NCBI RefSeq assembly: GCF_035083965.1
Contig: NC_089723.1
Span: forward strand, 18,069,489 to 18,133,488
DNA from: Branchiostoma lanceolatum
Taxonomy: Eukaryota > Chordata > Leptocardii > Amphioxiformes > Branchiostomatidae
Reading direction: 5' to 3'
DNA length: 64,000 bases
Part shown: positions 33,991 through 44,830 of the stretch, in pieces
Position numbering within the stretch: the first letter of the stretch is position 1
How the letters are laid out: each line of letters begins with the position of its first letter
The notes under the pieces: generated by a model
What the model was told of the DNA's origin: nothing
Databases searched by the model: none
The model's input: the letters and a program-made list of their open reading frames with translations, nothing else
Made by a program: the position numbers and the translations under genes

Positions 33991-36900
33991 TTAAAACTTC
34001 TGTTTCTTCTTGCGGCTGTTACTCACTGCAAGGGTGGCCGCTACAGCATCTGAGTGGGAAATAGATATGTTTTAGCAAATGAAATCACTGGAAGTTGAAA
34101 AAATATAGCGGGACTTACTACAAAACCTTTAATGTACAGCCATATAAATGTAGTATTGGGGCTGATTGTAAACTTGTCCATAATTTGTGCCATGGTTTAA
34201 GTACAGTTGTAAAGTGCCTTGGCAGCATAACAATGCATACAACATGTTGAAGGTTAGACATCCAGGTACATGTAATAAGATACGCAAAAAACACTCAAGC
34301 AACTGGATTAAATTTTGAAACAGTCTTACGAAAGACATCGGATGCTGTCTGAAATGTCTGACTGCTTCAAAATTTTATCCAGTTGCTCGAGAAACCGTTT
34401 TTTTTGGGCGAATGCAAACTATCTTCCAGGCAACTACAAAACCATAGCTACATCTCATCATCTGTACACTACAAGCTAGCATACACATACACAAGTAGAG
34501 TTACGTACTGGGAAGCCTTGGGAGGTTGGGCTGACCATACTGGATGGGGTAGAGCCCCGAGAAGCCTTTAGGAAAGATTGGAGCCTTCAGCATCTTAGTC
34601 AGGCCCTCTGTGTTGGAGAGGAATAAACAAAGCAAGACAGCGTCAGCAAGACGATAGAGTAACATACTGGCAACATGATCAACATTACTATATATTCTTT
34701 GGTAACATGATTACTGAGCTGTATCTTATACAATATGCCCTAGGAATATTCCTTCACACAGTATACTTACGTAATGGAAAGATTGCACCCTTACATTTTC
34801 CAGGCTAGCAATAAAGATATTGTCGACATTGAACTAAAGGCCTACGTGCTTACTTTTCATGTCCTTGAGTTCACTAAGGACCTTATCCTGCTCCTGTGAG
34901 TCTCCAAGGTCATGAAGGACCTCATCTTCATCCAGGTCTATGTCCATCTCCTTGGCCTGGAACAATAAAGTGATGAGTGAATTATAAGGCTAAAAATAAG
35001 AAGCTTTAAGTTAGTACCATGCTTTATACGTACATTTGTAAGTACAGCTTACCTATCTATATAATGGCACTTCATTGATTTTTAGCATGACAACTAAAAT
35101 GCACAACTCAGACTTCTCTGTTGTTTCTACTAAGTGGGTGTTAAATATTGTTGCTTGAGTCGAGGTAATTTACCAACCGACCTGCTGTAAGAACCAATCA
35201 TTGTGGTGTTTCTTCTTCATGTATCGATGTTCTCCCACATCGATCCTGCGGGCAGCTGCTACCCTGGCCTTCACGGCAGACAGGAACTGGGGCTCTGTGG
35301 GGAACACTGGCAGGTCCTCATCTGGAACAGAACAGGGAACAGTCAGCGGCTTTAGCTAAAGCATACAGTGTGTTACAATAACATACATGTAACAGGGTAT
35401 AAGAGATTCTTTTTACACAACCAGGTAATCTCACCTGCTAATGTTTCGATGTCTATCTGACACCTTCTTCAGAGCTTCTGACTGGAGTACTGCTTCTCAC
35501 CGCTATAAGTAGCCGATGTAGGTGGTGCTTTTGCGGTGAGAACACTGTCCCAAAGTTTGTATCCTCACCGCAAAAGCGCCACCTACATCGGCTACTTATA
35601 GCGGTGAGAAGCAGTACTCCAGTCAGAAGCTCTGATGAAGGTTTCTGACAGACACTGAAACGTCAGCAGGTGAGATTACCTGCTTGTGTAAAAAGAATCT
35701 CCTATCCCCTATATTCTACCAACCTGATGAAATTATTTTCGGATACATGTAACAATTTCTCAATGAAGACCTACAGTTCTTTCATGGGGGTGATGAGAGT
35801 TAACACTGGTAAAGATTGGACCAGCCAAAGGCAGTATTCTCTTGCACCTTGGAATACTTTGAATGATATTTGAATAAATTATAAATATTCAACACATCTT
35901 TCCTTTACAAAAAGTTTTCTTTTTTTCAGCAAGCACATTGGAATTTGATGAAGAAAATAGAGCCCATAAATTCAATAATTGGAGTTGCACAAATTTTTGA
36001 AAATTTCCTGAGAATACCTGACCTTTGCCGAGTGTCTTACAGATCCTCTTGTAGTACTGGGCATCCTCTGGTCCTGTCAGGAGAAGCGTCAGCCCTTCCT
36101 TCTGGGCACGTGCAGTTCGCCCACTGCGGTGTACATATGTCTATACAGGAGAGAGAGGGACATACTACTTAAACACTTCTACATGTACCTTTCAACTCTA
36201 AAAGGCAGATCACTCTAATTTCTGTTGGTCAGTATTGAAATTGCAGCTTTGGAAAATTGCTGTAGAATTCTTTCCAAAAGTGCAAGGAATTATTCCTTTT
36301 GACACAAACTCATAGTCGATTTAGAATTACAGTTCAAAGAATTTTAGAAGAATCTTTCCATGCTTTAGCATGTTTACACATAAGACAAATAAATAAATAA
36401 ACAAACAAACAAAGACATTACCTCTGAGGTGCGGGGAACCTGGTAGTGAATGACATGCTGCACATCAGGGATGTCCAGCCCTCGAGCCGCCACGTCGGTC
36501 GCCAGGAGCAGACCATTCTCATTGGCTGAGAACCTGTAAGGTCATGCAAACTGTTAACATCCAGTCCACTGGGTGTCCATTGAGGACATTGAAAAAGGAC
36601 CACTTTTTAACCTTAGCTCTGTAACTATCACTACAATAAATGTCATATTCATTGCAGTGGGCTCAAGCTCATGGGAACTTCATTGTGGGCATTTTCCCTC
36701 TTTCTAAAGTTTCTTTTTGGAGCGGTCTCGGTGAGTCTTGGTGAGCAGGTCGTAACCATAGATTCAAACAAAAAGGAGTCATCTCCATCTTGTTCTCTCT
36801 TTTTGAGGCTACCAACTTCAACTTACTGAAGATTCTGTAGCCTATATGCCGTACACAGTAAGGTCTGATCTACTAACACTGGGAAGGACCACTACTCTTT

Positions 36901-39900
36901 TCTTGGTGGGTTCTTTAACGTGCCGGAGGTGATCTCCTCAAATACGAAACCTTCATTGAATGGGACGCCCCTAACCAAAGCTAGGTACTCATTTTTAACT
37001 GAGTTGAAGTGAGGAAAGTCGTGCAAAGTGCCTTTCCCAAGGGCACAAGATCGGTGACATGACAGGATTTGATCTGGTCCGAACACACTGCCGTTACGCC
37101 ACATGACCCACATTATCAAGAACAATCAGCCGACTAGATACTCAAGTTTTCAGAACACTGGTGACAACCATAGTTGAGTCAAGTATAAATCAACCTTACC
37201 TCTCCAGATTCTTCAGCCTCTGTTTCTGGTGCATGTTTGCATGGAGAGCTAGGGGGCTCTTCTGCAACAGCCCCAGGAGAGATGTCAGCCTGCGGATACA
37301 GTCGATGCTGTTTGCAAAGACTAGCGTCCTCCCCGGGTACTGCAGCAGGAAGTAGTACAGGTAGATGTCCTGGAAGAACAAAGTGCAGAGTTACAACAAC
37401 ATGTAAACTCTAATCTAATAGTACTAGAGTTAAGTATTTGTGCTACATATACTTCAGGTTTGCCATGTTAGTTTAGCGATTACGAGGTCTATTTGTAAAA
37501 ATGAATTGGTATTGAATTTTTCTTTTTATTTGAGTTGAATGTGTGATAGTTGTGTGCCGATTTGTTAAAAATAGAGAGAATGCTAGCGACCCCAAAAAAC
37601 ACCCTTCCCAATAAAATGGTATGGCGTCACAATTCAAGATGGCGGCCACCACACATGCCAACGGATCGAACAAAGGTTTTGCTACGCAAACCTGTAATTA
37701 AGCCAAACCTGTTTATTTTCTTAGTTCTAAGACATTAAAAATTTAGGAAGAGGCCAAGATGAAATACAGGGCTGAGAGCCATGTTTGTGTGATGGTGGAC
37801 CACGGGCTTTAGGCTACGGTATTTATGTTGGGTAACCGCCGCGGTACATGTTTTCGCTCAAATGCTCCCGAAGACAATTTCTCCCGTCGCTCACTCCGGA
37901 AATGCCCCCCCCCTCATTAGCGGGGATGGTTTCTCCCGTCATCCTTTGCTAATTACCTCTTACTTTCAAAGAAACACTGGGTAGGAAATCGGTGTTCTCA
38001 AAGAGCGTTACCACTTGAGGTGATTTCACTGAACGTCGTGGTGCAGCGGACCTTTTCGGTGCATTGTCGGGTATTTTGGGACTCAACTGACAACTTGAAG
38101 AGTTACAGCATATATAGCAAAAGCTAGACTACACAGCAGTCTGTTTGGATGTGAAGAACAGTTGGGTTTTCACTGTTTTTGTCTGATTTTCGTAGACAGA
38201 AATATACGATAGTTCTCGTGAAACCAAGGAGGGCAAATACTTGTGTTGGAAATATGTACCGCGGCTGCCGGCTGCAGCGTTTGTTGCCGCAGTGTTTTGG
38301 TACTCGCCGTTAGGGAGATCATCTTCCACGTTGTATTCTTGTAACTCAGTCTAATGTTACAAAGTCCTCCTCAAAGTACCTGAAATCGAAGTCGCTCCAC
38401 ACGAAGTCATTATCGCCGGGTCGCACCCAGAAAAACAAAACACTCGGCGTGGGATGTATGCATATCAGAGTAATTAACACCTTGACGCGACTCACCCGCT
38501 ATAATCATAGTACAATGAATACTTGTCCTATCCCCTCTCCTTCTATATAAAACCTCCTTGGTGAAACAGAATCAAGTTTTTGTTTGTTTTGTTTGAACCT
38601 TTGTATACGAACGGATCGGTCGTTCTAAAAATATTACGTGGCTATTATTTATCCGACTGTTGCAGCACTTTGGTAAATGAATTGCCGATACGAGGCTTGA
38701 AATTTTTCGAATCGACTCATGATTGTGGGGAGGGTGGGGAAAAATATGCGACAACATGAGCTTCAGACGAGATGAAACGTCACAGGAATAAAACTTTGAC
38801 GGGAACTGTGGTTCACAGGTCCAATTTTCCTCCCTCTGATTGGCTAGCCGTTATGTCATCATGTTTTGCAGCAGCGGTGTGCTGCGGCAGGAGCGGTACT
38901 GCTGGTAACCCAGTTAGCCGGAAATCGAGCAAATTCCGACAATATAAAATGCCGTATATTTTTGTTGTTAACAACTTTTAGGCCCGCAATCCTCTCTAGA
39001 TTGGTAGTAGATGTCTCGTCGATGATAAATCGTTTTAATGTTGTGAGCTGGATTACATAACTAAGCAGAAATTTGCGATATTTAAAACGTCCTTTCCCAC
39101 CTATCTCGCCCCTACGGGGCTCGCCCAGACAGAGTTCGGCTTCGCCGAACATTGCCGAAAACCGCCGAACACCGAACCCTGTTCGGCTCTCCGAACCCCC
39201 CGCTCGTGCCTTCGGCACCGCTTCGGGTTTCGCTCGGAAGCTTGGCACGGGTGATCCCTGCGCCGAGTACTTCGTCACGATCGGAACTTCAGCAGCTATT
39301 CAACGACAATACCTTTGCCTACCGCCTGTGGGTGGACAGGTGACTGCAAAACACTTGTTTAAAAGCTTGTTGTACCTTCTCCTCAGTAGAACAGGTTATC
39401 CTGGCCTCAGTCAGAGTGTCCACCGTCCCCTGCTGACGACTCAGGTCCACCACTAAGGGTTTACTTCTGATGCCCACTCTGTCCATCAGCTGACCTGGAA
39501 TAACAACATTAATTTTTGTGCTTTGTAGTCTTTGAAAAGGTAGCAATGAATTCATATGTCATTATATATATATTTGTTCAGACAGTTCAAAACACAGAAA
39601 GTAATACAGTACAGCTGTTGATAAAATGTCAGGTTAAATACACTACTTTTATATCATTTCTATTAGGCCAGGACTGCTTGATACATGTATATATGATGGT
39701 ACAGAGTTTGCTTTTAACCACACCAACAAGCACAGATCAACACCAACTCTGGATCAACACTGTCTTGATGTCAAACATAATGCATTGAAATGTACAATGT
39801 TTTGTAAGAATCTAGTCCAGACTTCAACACATCATAGTCTAAACTCAAGACCTACTCCCAGGACAGTCATCCTTACCAAGTTTCTTGTCTTTGTCCATCT

Positions 39901-42900
39901 TAAATTTCTTCTTCATTATCTTTCTCTGTGGCCCTGCGTGCACCATTGTGAGTGTGGCAGAGAACACAAACGTCTGCCTTCTACGGTTTCTGCCTTCCCT
40001 ACACAAACATATGGAGATACAGTATATTAAAGTGAACTGCAAAGGGGGAATGCACATTTCAAATAAAAAAAATACATACAACTGTAGAACTTTCTTGTTT
40101 TAAGATGACTGAAGAGAAGGGGAGCGGTCAGAAAGGCTAGGCAACTTGCTACTACACCAACAAGACTGCATGAGCATGTGAGGGGTCGAGGAGAAGCAAC
40201 GGGAGAACCAAGAAGAAGGGTGAGCAGATATCGAGAAGAGCACATGTCCCCACCCATTGATCTTGTCCAGCAGGGTGCCCAGCTCGGCGAAGTGTCCCCT
40301 CTCCACCATCCTGTCTGCCTCGTCAATCACCAGGCACTGCAGCTGGTTCAGGTCACTCAGGTGGGGGTGGCCCTGGAGGATTCAGGACAAAGGTTTCGGC
40401 TTTCTGTCCAACACAAATGTTCAACTGATGCTTCGGCCTTCTTTGGGATCTTTTTAAAAGTCAGTCAGTGGGTAAGTTGTCCTACCCTGGAGTTCAGTCC
40501 TGTTCGCTTTGATCCGCTTCCAACAGTACCTACTCCTTGTTGTCAGAGTAGCGACTGTTGGAAGCAGAATAAGCTAACAAGACTGGGCTCCAGGCTAGGA
40601 CAACTTACCCACTGACAGTGACAGACTTTGAATTCTATCAAAACAGAATAAAAAAGTCTATCCTACATCTTACCTGTTCCACCATCTCCCAAAGTCTACC
40701 TGGAGTTGCCACAATGATCTCAGGCTGTCTGTCCAACACTCTTTTCTGTTTCTGTAGTGCCATTCCTCCAACTAGTACAGCCACCTGTCAAATAACCACA
40801 CATAATTAATGACTACTACCAGTAGACGGAAAATGCATTTAACGGCCATTGACCACATACATGCACAGATGATGTCAGGCAGAGAAATTTTTCTGTGTAA
40901 CTCATTCAAATGTGTAAGATAACAGTAATCTTAAATAAATATCACCACAATATGATGGAGATTTGTAAGTCATGTATAGAATGGCAAGTCTGAGGTCAAA
41001 TGTACGCTCACAGAAATAGTGTCTGAAAATTTCTGTCAATATACGATACTACAAACCTACACAAATTTTGATTACCTTGACATTGGTGTACTTGGCAGCA
41101 GCCTTGATGTGATTGGCCACCTGAACGGCCAGTTCCCGGGTGGGGGTGAGCACCAGTGCCAGCAGGGGGGAGACTACCTTCAGGGGGGTGGGGGCTGGCT
41201 GGGGAGGGGTTTGCTGTAGAGCCTCTAGCTCTGGAGGCAGTGTGATGTCATCTTCCACATGTACACACCCCAAACCTGCACTCTGTAAGACCAGACAGTG
41301 GAGATGATTTGTCATGTTATTCCATTATCTATCTTGTTTCTACATTTCAAAATTGTATCCTTGAAAGTTTTTCAAGGAACATCTTTACATTGTGAACGAA
41401 GAATATTATTCAACCCATTATTCAATACAGTGTTGCTATCTTATTTGTTCTTGAACATAAGAGTAAGGCTAACTCACATCTAAGACTAACTCTTCGTCTT
41501 CATCTTCCTCCTCCTCAACTTTGTCCCCCTCTACTTCAGGTACCTCCATCTCCTGGTCATTATCATCATCATCATCATCATCCTCAGCTGTACCCTCTGG
41601 TACTTCCTCATCCTGGTTGCCTAGGTTACCATCCTTTGACTGACAGTTCCTCTCCTTCCATTCTAGGATCCTGTGTAAGATAGGGATCCCAAAAGCCAGG
41701 GTTTTCCCACTCCCCTGAAGAAGAAAAATAAATGTTATACAAAGTCATGTATCTCTTTATAGCATTTAACACTTTTATGAACATCAAATTGATATTAATA
41801 CATTATCCCATCTACTTCTTTTACTCTAGCTTCAGTCTTCTAAATTTCTGTATAGGACTGTGTACATCTACATTCATATATAGTCTGTTTGTATTTGCAG
41901 CCCTGGACTTTGGTCCCTGTCAATAGCTAGTTACAAATGTCCCTGTATAAGAGAAGGCCAACACTCACTGTTTCTGCTGCTCCCACCACATCCTTATGAG
42001 CCTGTATGGCCTGTGGGATGGTCTGTGCCTGTATGGGTGTCGGCTGTGTGAAGCCCTTGTCAGCCAAACCTCTCAACACCACACCAGGGACAAACAGTGG
42101 GATCCAGGAGGACATGTCTGCATTCAAAGAGTAAAAAAAAAAAAACATTTTTACACATCTAAAATTCTATTGGGTGTAGATGAATTACAAAATGTATCAG
42201 GCAGTAATGCATTTATGGTATCATGCCCTTGTTGGTCACTCTGCTTTAATTGCTTTGTTAGTAATATTTAAAGAAGTCCCAAACTTTCAAAGCAAAAAAG
42301 ATACCCTAAAGTACATGTTTACACAAACTTTCACCAAATTGGACAAAAAACACTGTTGTTTTTTTCGCTTACCTGCATTCATGCTTTTCTTGGCTACTGA
42401 CTGAGGCTTATAGCTATGTTCTTTTGCAAGTGGTGTCTTCTTTTCTTGCTTTTTCTTTTCTCTCTTTTCTTCTCTCTGTTTTTTAAGCATTACCAGTCTC
42501 TTTTGTCTTCTTTCATTTCTCCTTTCCTTCCGAGACTTCCCTGACTTCTTTGTCCCACCTTCAGTTGCAGCATCTGTTTCAGTTTGGTCAACACTTTCAT
42601 CTTTACAGTCTTCATCCTTCTTCTTTGAAGATGGCTCGGAGATTTCAGTCCTTTGCTTCTTCTTTAAAGGTTCAATGACCTCTTCCTTTGCATCAGTGTT
42701 GCCCTTTGACCCATCATCTGATTGGTTGCTGTTTACCTCCATCACTTGTCCCTCCTCCTCTTCTTGAGCTTTTCTTTTCAGTTTCTTTGCTGGCTTCTGG
42801 ATCTTGGGTTTGGTACCCTTTTCTTCTGTACCAAGGACGTCCATCTCCTTCTTAAGCTTGCTTGTATCTTCTTCTAAGTTTTCTTCATCGTGGTCTTCAG

Positions 42901-43964
42901 CTTTCTGCTCTTCACTTTTCTTCTTTTGTTTCTTTGCTTTTTTCTGTTTTTGTTTTCCCTCTTGACAGAGCTCATACTCTGTGAGTTCCTCCAAGCCAAC
43001 AAACCCGGAGAGATCATCTGATGAGAAAAGTGATTGGTCAAGCTTGACAGGTTTCCATGAGCCCTGTTCCATGATTTCTGTTCCTTTCGTCCTCCGAGGA
43101 ACAGGATAGTCCGCTTCAACATTTTTGAACAAATCCTACAAAATACAAAAGATAAACTAGTTTTTGATATATCATTAAAATGTCCAAGCACTCTGATATC
43201 ACATGAAGAATAAGTAGTATCTAATACTAGTAATAGTACTTTTAGTCCTGGACTCCAGTTCTACAGTAAAAGGAAGCCTATTGTAAATTCATTCATTTTT
43301 GCAAGACATAGTTTTGCAGTACAAAGGGAAATGGACTTTTCCCGGTGTTATGAGTTTGTGGCTGAAACAATTGTAGCATACATGTACCTGTAGTACTAGT
43401 AGTAATTGGAAACGGAATTCGCTATGTCGTAAGAGGTCACTGTAAAAACTAAAAAAAGAAAACCAATGCAAAGGTTTCAAGATTTAGAGTATCCTGACAA
43501 ATCAAATTTATTCAAAGGTCTTGTAAGTTCAACTTCAAGTCATATGGTTGGGATAGCTACAAAACAAAATTATTTATGAAATTAGAATCTATCTTTGTGA
43601 TTTACAGCATAGCTTGACAGTGACATTTTAAACGCGAGAACTACGTCTGCAGTACAAACATAATTTGTCCGACCTTTAGCGCTATCAAGGGATTCATAAT
43701 TCTGTAGTACAAAATACATCTACATGTACGGCCACGCGCGCGCACACATGTGGAATTTGCCCCCCTCCCCCTTCCATCTTGATACCTTCGATTAGCAAGT
43801 GCACGATTAGCAAATAAAGATTACTAGTATACTGAATGCTACAGGTACAGTTTTCTAAGTCAAGGCAAACTTTCGCAGCGACAAATACGAACCTTCATGC
43901 TTGCAGACTTCGATTTCTTCCCGTTTCGCCTGCCTCCGCCACTTTTTGCGTTGGACGCAGCCAT
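33991..43964 (-). CDS. DDX24: DEAD-box RNA helicase DDX24
   Basis: DDX24 is a nucleolar ATP-dependent RNA helicase (yeast Mak5 family) linked to 60S ribosome production. Sixteen exons in transcript order: 43964-43893, 43135-42373, 42117-41969, 41714-41478, 41282-41076, 40784-40674, 40372-40254, 39998-39877, 39494-39376, 37369-37200, 36533-36422, 36140-36023, 35321-35182, 34956-34854, 34607-34509, 34049-33991. The total is 899 aa (human 859). Motifs: Lys/Glu-rich N terminus with [13 protein letters not shown] motif GFTQPTPIQ (300-308); AETGSGKT; the long acidic insert typical of DDX24 between motifs I and Ia; [24 protein letters not shown] (530-533) in [19 protein letters not shown] (566-568); [37 protein letters not shown] (729-739); basic C-terminal end. 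The start ATG lies in CCAAGATGGCTGCG, a YY1-like context. Exon 7 uses a weak GTGGGG donor, fixed by frame. Confidence 0.96.
34281..34410. repeat. MITE-like inverted repeat in DDX24 intron 15
   Basis: CACTCAAGCAACTGGAT and AATTTTGAAACAG at the left pair with CTGCTTCAAAATTTTATCC and AGTTGCTCGAG at the right. Same family as 24790-24897. Confidence 0.7.
35396..35708. repeat. Long palindromic element in DDX24 intron 12
   Basis: The inner arms are almost perfect complements: AGAGCTTCTGACTGGAGTAC through the tract ending at CACCGC on the left, mirrored at about 35558-35627. The outer arms AAGAGATTCTTTTTACACAA and GGTAATCTCACCTGC pair with GCAGGTGAGATTACC and TTGTGTAAAAAGAATCT. The total is about 313 bp with a short unpaired centre. 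The transcript would form a very long hairpin. There are no coding frames. Confidence 0.85.
36868..37108 (-). repeat. tRNA-derived SINE in DDX24 intron 10
   Basis: Read on the minus strand, the head has an A box (TGGCGTAACGG, plus coordinates 37091-37101) and a B box (AGATCAAATCC, 37065-37075), spaced as in a tRNA promoter. A body follows with CCCTTGGGAAAGGCAC and an AACTCAGTTAAAAATGAG palindrome. I infer an RNA polymerase III-derived retroposon. Boundaries approximate. Confidence 0.65.
37380..39375. other. DDX24 intron 9 with GC-rich palindromic island
   Basis: This 2-kb intron is the longest in DDX24. Most is unremarkable, but 39095-39260 is GC-rich and full of short perfect palindromes such as CCCCTACGGGG, GTTCGGCTTCGCCGAAC and GTGCCTTCGGCAC. 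A YY1-like CAAGATGGCGGC occurs near 37634. No coding exon is recognised on either strand. Confidence 0.5.
40464..40616. repeat. MITE-like inverted repeat in DDX24 intron 6
   Basis: The left terminus GTCAGTGGGTAAGTTGTCCT pairs perfectly with the right terminus AGGACAACTTACCCACTGAC. The inner GCTTCCAACAGT and ACTGTTGGAAGC also pair. It is 153 bp long and non-coding. Confidence 0.85.
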
Positions 43965-44297
43965 CTTGGAAACGGAACAAACCACTAAGGCATCAGGGTT
44001 TCATTTACACCTCATAGAAATATTTGGCTGAAAGGATATTAAGGCTCAAATTGCAACGTACGTATTCTATATTAAATGAGTTACATAAAGAAAGATATTA
44101 TAAATAGGAATATTGTCTGTATTTTGAACACAATTCGCCTAAAGAGCTCGTTGACGGAAAAACGTACCCTGATACAAGAATGAATTCGTCCAATGGTTAT
44201 GATAATTGGTCTGGCGCGAAAAACACGAAGCACCAAGCGAAGAAGAAGGAAGAAGCTCTCGGAAGATCGTACGAAGCAGGACGTCGCTCATCTGTAG
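43965..44297. promoter_or_regulatory. Divergent DDX24-NSMCE1 promoter
   Basis: DDX24 starts leftward at 43964 and NSMCE1 is read rightward. CCAAT (44190-44194), an inverted CCAAT (ATTGG, 44205-44209) and GCGCGAAA (44214-44221), an E2F-like site, are clustered. Downstream, ATCTGTAG|GTGATT at 44297 looks like the end of a noncoding NSMCE1 first exon, which would splice to the acceptor at 44812. Transcription start sites are inferred. Confidence 0.5.
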
Positions 44298-44830
44298 GTG
44301 ATTCCCTTAGATAAGGATAGACGTGAAGACCCAAGGTATGGATTTTACGATAACGTAGAGCAACTGGCTTGGATTATGTGGTCAGGAACTTCGATAATTT
44401 TTTGCCCCCCCCCCTCCCATCCCATGATCCAAGCCACAGTTGTTTTACACCATGCCATTTATTACATACAATTAACATACAATACAGCGGATAGAAGTAT
44501 AAGAAAATATGGACCGTAAGCTTTTGAAAATGTTGAGAAAGACCAAGTATCAACAGGTAGATTTTAATCATATTCATAATCATAAACATCATATTTTCAG
44601 TTGTTGAACAACAACAACAACATGCAACCAGCTTCAGAGGCACATTAGAAGTATGTCTGGTCAAGGGATTGTATAGTGTCAGATCCAGTAGAATGATCTC
44701 TGGGTTCGATCCCCAGGAGACTGCTACTCGCCTCTTAGTGTGTTTCAAAAGTCACCTGTCATTCACTGTAGCAAATTTTTGACCGTGTGAAAATTGTGTT
44801 CTTTTTCCTCAGTACCAATCAGCTGTTACC

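Noticed and set aside
36017-36023. Alternative donor GTATTC six bases downstream at the end of DDX24 exon 12
   Set aside because: Using it would put the next exon out of frame; the GTCAGG donor keeps the conserved K-D-E-D sequence.
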